NCBI RefSeq assembly: GCF_035582795.1
Contig: NC_134366.1
Coordinates: 632,501-696,500, forward strand
Length of the DNA stretch: 64,000 nucleotides
Direction: 5' to 3'
From: Mycteria americana
Taxonomy: Eukaryota; Chordata; Aves; Ciconiiformes; Ciconiidae
This document shows positions 1 through 11,375 of the stretch, piece after piece (position 1 is the stretch's first letter; each line of letters starts with the position of its first letter). Both the position numbers and the translations under genes were made by a program. Below the pieces are notes generated by a model. It saw only the letters and a list, made by a program, of their open reading frames with translations. It ran no database searches and was not told where the DNA came from.

Positions 1-3000
1 GGCGGGCTGGAGGGTGATGTAGGCGGCGGGGGTCTCCAGCCCCCAGAGGACGTGGGCCCCGAAGGTCTGGAGCAGCAGGAAGGAGGAGGACGCCCGGCGG
101 ACGCTCAGCTCGGCACCGGCAAAGGGCAGCGTCACCTCCCGCCCGTCCACCGTCACCTCGCCTGTGCCGGGAGAGCCGGGGGCCGTCAGGGCACGGCCGC
201 CGGGCCGGCGCCCGCTTCCACCCTGCCGGGGCGCGGGGACGGTCCCCGGGGGTCACCTGTGCCGCGGAGGCGGGCGGAGGCGCGGCGGGCGCTGACGGAG
301 AGGGAGCGGAGGCAGCCGAGGGGCCGGCGGCCATCGCAGGGCTCGTGCTCGGCCACGATCAGCAGCTGCCCCTCCGCGAAGTCCTGGGGGGCAGAGACCC
401 CGCTGAGCCCCCCCGCGCCGCGGTCCCCCGGGGCAGAGCCCCGCCGCCCCGGCCGCCGGCCACCGCCCCGGCCACCGCGGGGGCCACCCTCACCTGCACC
501 AGGGTGTAGGCGCAGGCGCCCAGGAAGGAGAAGCGCCGGCGGTCGAAGGTGACGTAGTGGCGGCCCCCCAGCACCGCGCACTCCCCCGGGCACCGGTCCT
601 GGCTGCAGAGCCAGCGCCCGCCCCGGCACGTGCTGCGGGCACAGGAGGCGACGCCGGGCTCACCGCGGGGGCCGCCGCGCCTCCCGCCACACCGAGCGCG
701 GTGAGTGCGGGGACCCCAGCCCGGCGGCGCAGGACCCGGCCCCGGCGCCCCGGCGTTGCTCACCAGCGGTTGCAGCGCTGGCGGATGCTCTGGCCCGGGG
801 CGTAGCGCCGGTGGCGGTGGAGGCAGGGGCAGGCGCTCGGGGGGACGCAGAGCCCCCCGTCCTGGTAGAGCCCCGGCTCACACTCGCAGCCGCCGGCGCA
901 GTCCTCGTGGCACGGCCCCTCCTCGGCGCTGCCCACGGCCAGGCAGCTGGCGGGGCAGGAGGAGACGCAGTCCGAGAAACGCTTCCCCGCGCCGCACCGC
1001 CGCTCTGCCGGCACAGACACGGCGCTCAGCGCCGGCGGGCTCGGCACCGAGGCCAACGGTGCGGCACCCATGGGCGCGGCGCCGCCGCGCTCGACCGACG
1101 GGTGCGCGCCCGAGCCTTCGGCGTGCTCGGCGCGGCGGGAGCCGCCCGCGCAGCCGGGGCGGGGAGCAGCGGCGAGGGGCTCGGTGCCGGAGCCCCCCGG
1201 GTCCCTACCGCAGAAGCCCGGCTGGCGCCAGCCGACGTAGGTTTGGTGCCGGGCACACTCCCGCGCGTAGGCGGCGAAGGTGTCGCAGACGGCGGGGGGC
1301 GGCGAGGGCCCGGCGTCCCCCTCCCGGCACAGCACCTCCAGGCACGCCGCGTAAAAGCCGCTGGGGTCGACCTGGCGCAGGGGCGGTGGGTGAGGGCGGT
1401 GGGACCGGCACCCCCGGCCCCCCGGGACGGCGGGCACCCGCTCACCTCACCGTGGCACTGGCGGAAGGGCTCGGCCAGCAGCTTCCCGCAGACGGCCTCG
1501 GCCGCCTGCCGTGCCGCCTCACCCGCCGCGCAGCCGGGGCCGAGCTCCGCCGCGTCCCTGCAGGCGGGCTGAGCCCGGGGGGGACCCTCAGAGCCGGGGT
1601 GACCCCCCCAGGCACCCCCAGCCGGACACGGGGGTCGGCAGCCCTGGCCCCCCCGGTGCCCGGCTCTGCCCCGGTACCTCCGAGCTGGCATCCGGCGTCT
1701 TCCAGGAGTTGCCAAAGCTGGCGGCAAAGGGGGCCACGTCCCCCCCCGGCCGCAGGAAGTCATCTGGGGGCACGGGGAGGGCTGGGGCAGGCGGGGGGAC
1801 GCGGCACGCGGCCCCGGCACACGGCCCCGGCACGGCTGCCCCTGCACCGCGTCTCCCCCCGCTCCCCCCGGCACGGGGATGGCAGGGGCGTCGCCGGCGA
1901 GGTGACGCTTACCGGCAGGGTCGTCGTTGTAGGGGCCGCACAGCCCCCGCGTGCCGCCCCGCAGCTCGGCGCTGACCGTCACGGTGACCGCCTGGCCGCC
2001 GTCCGAGGCCACCCGCACGCCCAGCCCGCTCGCCACGGCCACCCAGTCGCCCAGCCACGTGACGCTGATCCCTGCCGGCACCGCGCCGGGCGGCTCAGCA
2101 CGGCACAGGGACAGGGACGGGGATGGGACGGGCGCCCAGGACGCCGGGATCGGCGGCAGCGAGGGACGGAGCATCCCGCCGCCCTCACCGTTGTGCAGGT
2201 ACGGCTGTCCTTCCGGCACCGCCACGCCGTTCACGGAGACGTTTCGGCCCCGGGCCTCCACCGCGTCCATCCCGAAGGTCATGTGCAGCGCCTGCGGCGG
2301 CGCGGCGTCAGCCGGAGCGGGGCCCGGCAGCCCGCGGCGCGTGCCGGGGCCGCCGGGACCCCTCTGGCCGCTGGCGGCCGCGGATGCCCAGCGACGCTGT
2401 GGCCGCGCCGCGGGGACAGCCGGTGGCCCCCCCGCCCCCAGAGCCACCGTCCGTGGGGGGAGCGGAGACCCCGGCCGCGCTGCCCCTCCTCCCGCCCACG
2501 AACACCGCGGGGGCGGCCGGTACCCGGGGATTGCCGGCGGCGATGGAGACGGCCCAGGTGCCGTCGGTGGCGGCGGCCAGGCTGTAGGCGCACTCGCCGG
2601 AGAAGCGGAAGTGCGTCCCGTCGAAGCTGCGGTAGCGGGACCCGGCCCAGGCGAGGCAGCCGGCCGAGGGACCCCGGTGCCGGGCGGCTGCTCCCCGCAG
2701 GGACGCGGCAGGCGACGGCCGCAGGGAGGCCTCTCCTGCGGCGGGGAGGCGACACCGCTCGGCAAACGCCCCCGCGGGACCCCCCGCGCCCCGCCGGGAC
2801 CCCCGGACCCACCGGCGAGGGGCAGGCGGGTGCAGGCGAGGCAGGGCGCGGCGGAGCCGTTCCTCCAGCTGTGTCCCCAGGGCTGCCGGCAGCACTCGGC
2901 CAGGCTCATGGCGGAGAGGTTGCGGCCGCCCGCGGCCTCCTGGCACCGCCACGCGCCGTAGCAGCGTCCCAGCGAGCCTTCGCCTGCGGCACAGGGACGC

Positions 3001-3760
3001 GCCTCGTCTCCACCGGCGAGCACCAAGCGCCCGCCGGCTGGGTGCCGGGTGGCAGGGGCGGCACGGCGATGCCACCGTGCCTCGATGCCCGTCCCTACCT
3101 TCGGTGCAGTGGGGCCCGCTCCAGCCGCGGCAGCAGGCGTGCACCGTGCGGTTCCACACCACCGGCCGCATCTCCGGGGGCCTGCGCGGCGAAGGGAGCC
3201 CCGGCGTCGGGGGGGGGAACCGGGGGGTGCGCGGTGCAGGGACGGGTGCCCCCTCGTGCCCCTCCACCCCGGCGTCACCCCCGCGCCGTGCACCGCACGT
3301 CCCCCCCGGCGCTCACTTGTAGATGTAGCAGAGCGGGGTGCCGGAGCCGGGCTGGGCGTCGCGGTGGGGCTCGCCGCGGTCCCCACCGTAGATCTGCCGC
3401 ATGCGGTGCCGGTCGATGCGCCAGCCCGCCAGGCTGTAGTGGTAGAGGCTGGCGCAGGGCACCGCGTCCTCCCGTCGCGGTGTCACCTCCTCCTCCGCCG
3501 TCACCTGCACCGTCCGCTCGCACCACCGCCTGCCGCGGCACTGCGTCACCCGCGGCGCCGGCACCCACCCAGCCGCCCCAAAACCAGTCTGGGGACGGCG
3601 TCCCCACGTTGTGTCGTCCCCCCCCACATCCCGGGCACCGGCGTGGGGACGCGGCACAGCCCCCGGCACGGAGGACTCACCCGGTGGCTGCTTCCGCCGT
3701 GGCCACCCAGAGCAGCAGGGGGGCCAGCACCCAGCCCGGCACCCGCGGCACCCCGGCCAT
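1..3760 (-). CDS. SSPO: SCO-spondin, N-terminal part (partial gene)
   Basis: SCO-spondin is a giant glycoprotein secreted into cerebrospinal fluid, where it forms Reissner's fibre. Fourteen coding exons can be placed from splice signals with matching phases: 3681-3760, 3317-3529, 3099-3181, 2813-2983, 2524-2687, 2189-2291, 1913-2071, 1678-1763, 1446-1568, 1209-1371, 764-1004, 494-632, 257-383 and 1-161 (open at the window edge). The first exon encodes a signal peptide ending near ATAEAATG. Next comes an EMI-like cysteine module starting RWCERTVQV, then a VWD domain ([20 protein letters not shown] and [12 protein letters not shown]), C8 cysteines, a TIL-type cysteine-rich module in exon 11, and the start of a second VWD domain ([20 protein letters not shown]). 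EMI followed by VWD-C8-TIL repeats is the SCO-spondin order; otogelin and mucins lack this N-terminus. The gene continues to the left. Exon 9 acceptor and donor have close alternatives. Confidence 0.9.
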
Positions 3761-4379
3761 GCCGCACCGGCCACCTTGGCAGAGAGGGACCCGCGTTACT
3801 GGCGGAGCAGCTCCTTGGGGCGTCCCCGCGGACGGGGGGTCCCCGCGGCACCGGAGGTCCCCCTCTTACCCGGGGTCGCCGGGACCCCCGCTCCGTCCCG
3901 GCTGGCTCCGGCGCTGCCACCGCCTCCTGCCAGCCCACCGCGAGGGGCTGCGGGTTTTATGGGGTGCGAGGGGCCGGCGGGGACCATCTGTGGGGCCGGC
4001 GATTGGGCCCAGCCGGCGGCTGTGGGGAGGGGGGACCCCCCCATCGCCCCGTTTCCAGGGCAAAGCCCTCAGGCTTGCGCCGGGGGGGGGCGGGGGGACC
4101 GGATCCGCAGCGGGGCCGCATCCTGCATCCGGCACGTCCCGGGATTAGGGAGGAGGGCTCTGCCCCCCGCCCCACCGACACGGACGTGCCCCGACCCCCG
4201 CGTCCTGCTCCCGCTCGTCCCCCCCAGGAACGGCCGGGGGGGCCCTGGAACCCCCCCCCCCCGGATCCTGGACACCCCCCCCTCCCCCCGGGAAGGGACC
4301 CCCATGCCCGCCCCGCAGGGCTGGGGACACCCTGGGCACCTCCCGCTGCCCCACGGCCCCGCCACCGGGCAGCACCCCC

Positions 4380-5545
4380 ACCCGCTGCCAGCCCCACGGC
4401 CGTGTCCCCCCCGTGTCCCCGTCTCCCGATTCCGTGTCCCCCTGTGTGTCCCCGTCTCCATCCCCACGGCCGTGTCCCCCCGTCTCCCTGTGCTGTGTCC
4501 CCTGCCTGTCCCCATCCCATGGCCGTGTCCCCTCATCCCCCCCGCCCCCATCCCCATGGCCGTGTCCCCCCGTGTCCCCATCTCCCTCTCCCGTGTCCCC
4601 CTGTGTCCCCCACCCCACCCCACAACCATGTCCCCCCATGTCTCTGTCCTGTGTCCCCCTGCCTGTCCCCATCCCCACGGCCATGTCCCCCCGTGTCCCC
4701 GTCTCCCTGTGCTGTGTCCCCCTGTGTGTCCCCTGCCTCCATCCCCACGGCCATGTCCCCCCATGTCCCCACCTCCTCTCCTGTGTCCCCCCCATCTCCA
4801 TTCCCACGGCCGTGCCCCCCCGTGTCCCTGTCCTGTGTCCCCCTGTCCCCATCCCCATGGCCATGTCCCCCCGTGTCCCCCTCTCCCTGTCCTGTGTCCC
4901 CTGTCTGTCCCCATCCCCACGGCCATGTCCCCCCATGTCCCCGTGTGCCTGTCCTGTGTCCTCCCATGTCCCCATCTCCCTGTCCCATGTCCCCTTGTGT
5001 GTGTCCCCTGCCCCATCCCCATGGCCATGCCCCCCATGTCCCTGTCCTGTGTCCCCCTGTCCCCATCCCCATGGCCATGTCCCCTCATGTCCCCAGACCT
5101 GCCCCCATCCCCACGGCCGTGTCCCCCCGTGTCCCCGTCTCCCTGTCCTGTGTCCCCCCGTGTGTCCCTGTCTCCATCCCCATGGCCGTGTCCCCCCACG
5201 TCCCTGTCCTGTGTCCCCCTGTGACCCCATCTCCCCGTGTGTCCCCCCGTCTCCCTGTCCTGTGTCCCCTGCCTGTCCCCATCCCCACGGCCGTGTCCCC
5301 CCATGTCCCCACCTCCTCTCCTGTGTCCCCCTGTGTGTCCCCCTGTCCCCATCCCCACGGCCGTGTCCCCCCGTGTCCCCACCTCCTCTCCTGTGTCCCC
5401 CTGTGTCCCCCCCATCTCCATTCCCACGGCCGTGCCCCCCCGTGTCCCTGTCCTGTGTCCCCCTGTCCCCATCCCCACGGCCGTGTCCCTGTCCCGTGTC
5501 CCCCGTGTCCCTGTCCCGTGTCCCCCTGCCCTGTGTCCCCCCCCC
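4380..5545. repeat. C/T-rich minisatellite between SSPO and ZNF467
   Basis: About 1.15 kb of irregular tandem repeats built from short elements such as CCGTGTCCCC and CTGTCCTGTGTCC. A recurring anchor, CATCCCCACGGCCG, returns every 55-105 bases. The plus strand is almost all C and T with G confined to GTG and GGCC; the minus strand has repeated GGGG blocks. Long open frames across it on both strands are by-products of the missing A/T-rich stop codons. Confidence 0.9.
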
Positions 5546-5654
5546 CAGGACCCGGTTCTCGGGGGGGGACCCGGGGGGGTCCCGGCCCGGCGCGGAGCAG
5601 CGCGGGGACGGGCGGAGCCGGTGCGGTGCTGCGGGCTGCCGGGAGACCCAGCCC

Positions 5655-5740
5655 CGGTGCCCGGTATCCGGTACCCGCTGCCCGTTGCCCGGTGCCCGGT
5701 ATCCGGCATCCGGTGTCCGGCATCCGGTGCCCGCTGTGCG
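5655..5740. repeat. 7-bp tandem repeat (about 12 units)
   Basis: Units such as GTGCCCG, GTATCCG, GTACCCG, CTGCCCG and GCATCCG follow one another without spacers. The array lies about 150 bases upstream of the likely ZNF467 first-exon region. Confidence 0.8.
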
Positions 5741-5759
5741 GCAGCGGGGCCGGGCGGGA

Positions 5760-6524
5760 GGCTCCGCTCCCGGTGTCGCGGCCGGAGGAGCCCCGGTGCC
5801 GGCGGGGGGGGGGGGGGGGGAGCGGGCGGGCCCGGGGGGGCGGGGGGACCGGCGGGGGCGGGGGGACCGGCGGCCACCGCGGGGGAGGCGGGGCCCGGCG
5901 GCGGCGGCGGCGGAGCAGGTAGGGGCGGCGGTAGGGGCGGCGGGAGGGGCGGCCCCCGCCCCGAGGCCACGGCGAGGGGCGCGGCGGCAGCGGGAGCGGG
6001 GCCCGGCGGGGGAGGCAGGCGCGACCCCGGGGCCGGGGGGGGACCGGGGGGACCAGGGACAGGATGGGGGGGGGCGGGAAGCGCAGGGCGGGGGGGACAG
6101 GGGGCCGGGGGGGGGCTGGGAAGGGCGGGGGGGGTGGGGGGGGCTGGGAGCTGCTGGGGGGGCCGGGGCGGGGACCCCCCCCACCGGTGCCGGCCCGGGG
6201 TGACCCCCCCCCGTCCCGCCGCCCCCCGGCCGAACCCCCCGGGACCCCCGCCCGTTCTCCCCCCCGCAGCGGCCCGGCCCCGCCGCGTGCCCGCGCCACG
6301 AGGGCGAGCTTCGACGCCCCGGGCCCGCGCCCGCCGCCGGGGGTCCCGCCGGGACGGGGGACGGGGGACGGGGCCCACCCGCCGCCGCGGCGGGCCTTCG
6401 GGTGCGGGAGGGGGGGCAGAGGGAGCCGGGGGCTCCGGGGGCGCGGCGGCGGGGGGCTCGGCCCCGTCCCATCCCCTCCCCTCCCGCCCAGGTTCCCCCG
6501 CGGCCGGTCCCGCCGGCGGAGGAG
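5760..6524 (+). promoter_or_regulatory. CpG-island promoter and 5' UTR of ZNF467
   Basis: An extremely G+C-rich stretch with dense CpG. A plausible non-coding first exon ends at 5919 (GGAGCAG followed by GTAGGG), and an acceptor (CGCCCAG) at 6492 opens the exon that holds the ZNF467 start codon. The transcription start itself cannot be read from sequence alone. Confidence 0.5.
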
Positions 6525-8511
6525 ATGGAGGCGCCCGGCCGCGACGGCTCAGGTGGGTGCCGAGGCGGTGCCGCCCGTCCCCCCGCCCGTCCCCCGGCTC
6601 CCGGGGGGGCTCCCGGGGTCCCCGCGGGGCGAGGGGCCGTCCCGGAGCCGGGGGGGGACCCTGGCTTTGCCCCCTTTGTCTTCCAGCGCGGCTGCTGGTC
6701 CCCAAGGCGGAGGCGATCCCCGAGGGCGACGGAGAGGAGCCGGGGGCCGCGGGGGAGCCGGGGGGCCCGGAGCACGGCTGCTCAGGTGAGGGCACGTGAC
6801 GGCGGCGCCGGCACGCGGCGAGCCCGCCGGCCGTCGCGGCGCGGCCCCGCCGCGCGTCCCGAGCTCCGGCCGCGGCCCCCCGGCCGCCGGGCACGCCGGG
6901 GCCGCGCGACGCCGGCCGCTCCGTCCCGGTCGCCGGTGGCGGTGCCGGAACCGCCCGTCCTTCGCGCGGGGCGCGCCGGGGGGAGCGCGCACAGCCCCAC
7001 CGCCGCGCCGTGTGTGCCCCGCAGAGGACTGGCTGGTGAGGAAGGTGAAGGTGGAGGAGGAGTACGAGGAGTGGCCGGCCAGCCCCGGCGCCGAAGCCCT
7101 GCTGGCGGGGCGGCCCCCGGCCGGCGCCTTCCCCCATGCCGCCGGCGCGCCGGACCGCGTGGGCGCCTGCAAGCCGGAGCAGCCGTGCCCGGAGGAGCTG
7201 GGCTACGGCGAGCTGCCCGCCTTTGCCCTGCCGCCCTGGCCGCTGCTGGGCCAGAGCCCGGCCGGCGGCGGCGGCTGCGAGAGCTGCTTCCAGGCGCGGC
7301 TCGGCCTGCGGCTGCCGGCGGGCGACGGCGAGCCCCAGCCCTGCGGGGGCTGCGGGACCCCGGCCCCCCCGCGCCCCTTCGCCTGCGCCCAGTGCGGGAA
7401 GGGCTTCGGGAAGAAGGCGCACCTGACCCGGCACCTGCGGGTGCACACGGGCGAGCGGCCCTTCCCCTGCGGCCAGTGCGGCCGCCGCTTCCGGCAGAAG
7501 ATCCACCTGCGGTCCCACCAGAAGACGCACACGGGCGAGCGGCCCTTCCCCTGCCCCGAGTGCGGCCGCCGCTTCCGCAAGAAAACCCACCTGGTCCGGC
7601 ACCAGCGCACCCACACCGGCGAGCGGCCCTTCCCCTGCGCCCGCTGCGGCCGCCGCTTCGCCCACAAGCAGCACCTCCTCCGGCACCAGCAGCTGCACGC
7701 CGAGCCGGCGACGGGCGAGGGGGACGGGGACGGGGACGGGGAGGGGGCGCTCCCCCCCGAGCAGAAGCCCTTCCCCTGCCCCGAGTGCGGGAAGAGCTTC
7801 AGCTGGAAGAAGAACCTGGCGTCCCACCGCCGGCTGCACCGGGAGGGACGGCCCTTCGCCTGCGCCGAATGCGGCCGCGGCTTCAGCGACAAGCGGCACC
7901 TGACGGCGCACCTGCGGGGGCACATGGGGCTGAAGCCCTACGCCTGCCCCCACTGCGAGAAGACCTTCAGCCACAAGCCCAACCTGACCACCCACCAGCG
8001 CACCCACACCGGCGAGCGCCCCTTCGCCTGCCCCCACTGCGCCCGCGGCTTCGCCCACAACCAGCACCTGCTGCGGCACCTGCGGGTGCACACCGGCGAG
8101 CGCCCCTTCGCCTGCCCCCAGTGCGGCCGCTGCTTCAGCTCCCGCCCCAACCTCATCGCCCACGCCAAGGCGCACGCCGGCGCCCGGCCCTTCGCCTGCG
8201 AGCAGTGCGGCCGGGGCTTCAGCCGAAAATCCCACCTGGCCCGGCACCAGGCGGTGCACACCGGCACCCGGCCCCACGCCTGCGCCCAGTGCGGCAAGCG
8301 CTTCAGCTCCAAGACCAACCTGGCGCGGCACCAGGCGGTGCACACCGGCCACCGGCCCTACATCTGCACCCAGTGCGGCAAGAGCTTCAGCCGCAAAACC
8401 CATCTGCTGCGCCACGAGCGCACCCACGCCGCCGCCGTCGCCGCCGCCGCCGTGCCCCGGCAGAGCTGGCCGGCCGCTGCCGCCCCGGCCCCCGCCGCCC
8501 TCTGCCCCTGA
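6525..8511 (+). CDS. ZNF467: Zinc finger protein 467
   Basis: Nuclear C2H2 transcription factor; the mammalian protein is linked to STAT3 signalling and to the adipocyte/osteoblast choice. Coding exons are 6525-6552, 6687-6785 and 7025-8511, joined in phase 1, giving 537 residues. The third exon opens EDWLVRKVKVEEEYEEWP, the same N-terminal block as human ZNF467 (EEWMIRKVKVED). Twelve C2H2 fingers follow: four in a block with HTGERPF linkers, a Gly/Asp-rich spacer, then eight. Finger cores such as FGKKAHLTRHLRVH, FRQKIHLRSHQKTH, FRKKTHLVRHQRTH and FSRKTHLLRHERTH match human ZNF467 in order. As in human it stands head-to-head with SSPO. A canonical AATAAA lies at 8992-8997, giving a 3' UTR of about 0.5 kb. 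Confidence 0.94.
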
Positions 8512-8991
8512 GCGCCGGGGGCCCCGGCGGCTCCCGGTGACGCTCGCGTCCCCGGCACGCTCCCCCGGGCTGGGGACCCTCCCTCGGGGCTCGCCGCCAG
8601 CTCCTGCCTGCGGATCCCGGCCCTGCCCGCGGCCCCTCGGCCAGGCAGGACCCTCGCGCTGCCCTCGCGCCAAACGGCCGGCTCCAGCGCCGTTCTCCCG
8701 CTGCCCACCGCGGCCGCGGCACGGGGAGCGGCTTCCGCAGGCGCCGGACGTGGCCGGCGGCCGATGGAAAAACCCCGGCTCTGAAACGGCCAGGGCTGGC
8801 CGCGCCGCGCTCTGCGCTGGGGCCGGCACGGGGTGAATCGGGGGCGCGGGGGGAGCCCCGTCCTGTCCCCGGGAGAGGGGGGGGTCTCCCCGCGGCGGTG
8901 CCGGGCGGCGGGGCCGTGGGTGAGGTGCCGCGGGGCAGAGGGGCACCGACCCAGCCGGGGCCGGCCGCGGTAGGAACGAACAAAAACTGCC

Positions 8992-8997
8992 AATAAA
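8992..8997 (+). terminator. Poly(A) signal AATAAA, ZNF467
   Basis: Canonical hexamer 481 bases after the ZNF467 stop codon, in an otherwise G+C-rich 3' UTR, followed by a T-rich stretch. Confidence 0.75.
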
Positions 8998-9740
8998 CCG
9001 ACTTTTGTCAAACTTTCCTGGGGGCGTCTCGGGGCCCGGTGGGAGCCGCACCGCGGGGGCGAGAAGGGCGGCGTGGGCTGGCAGAGCCGTGGTGCCGCCG
9101 GCCCGGGGCCAGTGCCGGGAGGCTGCTCTGGGACCGAAGCAGCCGGTTGCCGCTGGCCGGCGGGAGCCGCTCACCGAGCCCCTTGCCGGGGCCGTGGGTC
9201 CCTGCCCACCGCGTGCCGGAGCCCGGCGGCGGCGGCCCCCCGGGAGCTCGCTGGCACGGGGCCGCGTGGGCACCCAGAGTGACAGTGTGGGGACGCTGGG
9301 CCGGTGAGTGGCAGCTTCGGCGGGGACACGGTCACCCCCTGGGGACACGGGAGGGCTGCCGTCCTGCCGCCCCGGGCACCGCGGCTGGGGCTCGGCGTCA
9401 CCCTCGCTGCCTTCGGGGACCAGGGACATCCCTGGGGACAGTGGGGCTGTGAGCATGGCCATGGCGTGGGGACATCCCTGGGGACATCCCTGGGGACATG
9501 GGGGCTGTAGGTACAGCCGTGGCGTGGGGACATCCCCGGGCACATGGGGGCTGCGGGCCCGGGGCCATCCCCGGGGGGCTCTGGGCGCAGCGTGGCCCGG
9601 GCCGCTGCCCCGGTGGCGGCAGAGCCGCGGTGCCGTGACCGGGGCTCGGCCCGGGCCGGTCCCGGGGTCCCGCTGCCGGTGCCGGTGGGCGGGGCTCGGC
9701 CGGTTGGGCGGGGCCGGGGCGGCCGCTCGTCTCCATGGCA
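8998..9740. other. Intergenic DNA, ZNF467 to LRRC61
   Basis: No gene supported. It contains a short tandem run around 9415-9560 built on GGGGACATCCCT, and it merges into the CpG-rich LRRC61 promoter. Confidence 0.5.
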
Positions 9741-9781
9741 ACGGGGGGCGGGGCCGAGGGGGCTGCCGGGAGCCGCCGTGC
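9740..9781 (+). other. LRRC61: Probable non-coding first exon of LRRC61
   Basis: CpG-island sequence ending in a good donor (GTGCG followed by GTGAGTGCG at 9782). It would splice to the acceptor CTGCCGCAG at about 10567, ten bases before the LRRC61 start codon. The 5' limit is a guess. Confidence 0.4.
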
Positions 9782-9889
9782 GGTGAGTGCGGGCGGGGGG
9801 GGACACGGGGACACACGGGGGGACGGGGGACACCGGGGGCCGGGGCCGGGTCTGTGCGGGGGGGGTGGGGGGTGGGGGGTGTCCCCCCA

Positions 9890-10450
9890 CGGGCTCTGGG
9901 CCCCACGCGTGTTCCCCCACCGCAGGACACCCCACGGGTGGGCCCCACGCGTGTCCCCACACCTCAGGGCGCCCCACGGTCTCTGGACCCCACGCGTGTC
10001 CCCACAGGTGTGCCCCACACATGTCCCCCACCCCAGGGCACCCCACAGATGGGCCCCACGCGTGCCCCCCACCCCAGAGCCCCCCACAAGTGCGCCCCAC
10101 ACATGTCCCTGCACCCCAGACCACCCCACAAGTGCGCCCCGCGCGTGCCCCCCCCCACCCCAAACCACCCCACGAGGGCACCCCACGCGTGTCCCCCCAC
10201 CCAGGGCTCCCCACGAGTGTACTCTATCTGTGTCCCCCCCACCCCAGGGCACCCCACAGATGGGCCCCACGCGTGCCCCCCACCCCAGAGCCCCCCACAA
10301 GTGCGCCCCACACATGTCCCTGCACCCCAGACCACCCCACAAGTGCACCCCGCGCGTGCCCCCCCCCACCCCAAACCACCCCGCGAGGGCACCCCACGCG
10401 TGTCCCCCCACCCAGGGCTCCCCACAAGCGCCCCCCCCCCCGCGTGCCCC
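9890..10450. repeat. C-rich minisatellite with a 211-bp higher-order unit, LRRC61 5' intron
   Basis: Units built on CCCCACGCGTGTCCCC and CCCCACAAGTGCGCCCCAC. A block beginning at about 10038 recurs almost unchanged from about 10249, so a 211-bp segment containing several basic units has itself been duplicated. Confidence 0.85.
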
Positions 10451-10577
10451 GGACCACCCCACGAGCGCGCCCCCCCCCCCCCGCGGGCGAGCCGTGCCGC
10501 GGCCGTGCCGGGGTCCCGGGGGACGAGGGTCCCCCCGCAGGGCCGAGCCCCCGCCCCTCTGCCGCAGCGGCGGGCGG

Positions 10578-11375
10578 ATGGAGGGGCGCGGGGAGGAGGA
10601 GGAGGAGGAGGAGGCGGCGGCGGGGGTGCGGATCACGCCGGAGCTGCTGAAGGCCAGCACCGGGGAGTTCGCCCTGGAGTCCATCCTGCTGCTGAGGCTG
10701 CGGGGCCGCGGCATCGCCCACCTGGGCTGCCTGGGCGACTGCGCCAACCTGGAGTGGCTGGACCTCTCCGGCAACGCCATCGCCCAGCTGGGGCCGCTGG
10801 CCGCCCTCAAGTCCCTCGCCGTCCTCAACCTCTCCCGCAACCGCGTCGCCAGCCTGGAGCCGCTCGGCTCTTGCCAAAACCTCCAGAGCCTCAACGTCGC
10901 CGGTAACCGGGTGAGCAGCCTGCGGCAGCTGCGCTGCCTGACGGGGCTGCGGCGCCTGGAGAGCCTGCGCCTGCGCGACCCCCTCGCCCGCCTCGCCAAC
11001 CCCCTCTGCGCCGCCCCGGCGTACCGCGCCGCCTTGGCCGACATGTTCCCCGGCCTCAAAGCCATCGACGGCGAGCGGGTCTCCGGCCGCGGCAGCGAGC
11101 TCTACCAGCTCTGCCGGGATCTCGACGGCTCGCTGGGGCGCGGCGCCGGCCCCGACGCCGGTACCGAGCCGCCCCGCGCGGCTCAGCCCTGGGTGGAAGC
11201 GGGTTTCTGGGAGCCGCGGCCGCCCCGGCGCGGCTCCGTCGTGGAGGAGGCCTACAAGCAGTTCGGGGAGGTGCTGCGGGAGTGCCGGGAGCTGAGCCGC
11301 CGCGCCGACGACACCATCGCCCAGGCGGAGCGGGCGCTGAGCGGCCGCCCCGACCCCAGCTCCTACGTCTTCTGA
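10578..11375 (+). CDS. LRRC61: Leucine-rich repeat-containing protein 61
   Basis: Single coding exon of 265 residues; the human protein has a similar length (about 259). Function is poorly known. After an acidic N-terminus (poly-Glu) the protein has ITPELLKASTGEFALESILL, then about four leucine-rich repeats (for example LEWLDLSGNAIAQLGPL, LAVLNLSRNRVASLEPL, LQSLNVAGNRVSSLRQL) and an LRR cap with LRLRDPLARLANPLC. The blocks IDGERVSGRGSELYQLCRDL and the C-terminal SSYVF agree with human LRRC61 (GERVIGRGSEFYQLCRDL, SSFVF). The gene converges tail-to-tail on RARRES2, its neighbour in human too. A variant poly(A) signal AGTAAA is at 11653-11658. Confidence 0.95.
   Translation: MEGRGEEEEEEEAAAGVRITPELLKASTGEFALESILLLRLRGRGIAHLGCLGDCANLEWLDLSGNAIAQLGPLAALKSLAVLNLSRNRVASLEPLGSCQNLQSLNVAGNRVSSLRQLRCLTGLRRLESLRLRDPLARLANPLCAAPAYRAALADMFPGLKAIDGERVSGRGSELYQLCRDLDGSLGRGAGPDAGTEPPRAAQPWVEAGFWEPRPPRRGSVVEEAYKQFGEVLRECRELSRRADDTIAQAERALSGRPDPSSYVF

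Larger units (their letters stand above)
3761..5870. promoter_or_regulatory. Intergenic region between divergent SSPO and ZNF467
   Basis: SSPO is read leftwards from about 3.76 kb and ZNF467 rightwards from about 5.9 kb, so both promoters should lie here. No coding gene is supported. The stretch 3780-4380 is CpG-rich unique DNA; 4380-5545 is a minisatellite (separate entry); 5655-5740 is a run of a 7-bp unit; beyond 5760 the DNA is a G-rich CpG island. Confidence 0.6.

Noticed and set aside
705-4148. A plus-strand open frame of 1,147 codons.
   Set aside because: It is the antisense shadow of the well-supported SSPO exons; composition Pro/Arg/Gly-rich without domains.
4069-9960. A minus-strand open frame of nearly 2,000 codons.
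   Set aside because: It crosses a minisatellite, the ZNF467 exons on the opposite strand and a CpG island; stops are missing only because the DNA is so poor in A and T. No domain, no start context, no splice logic.
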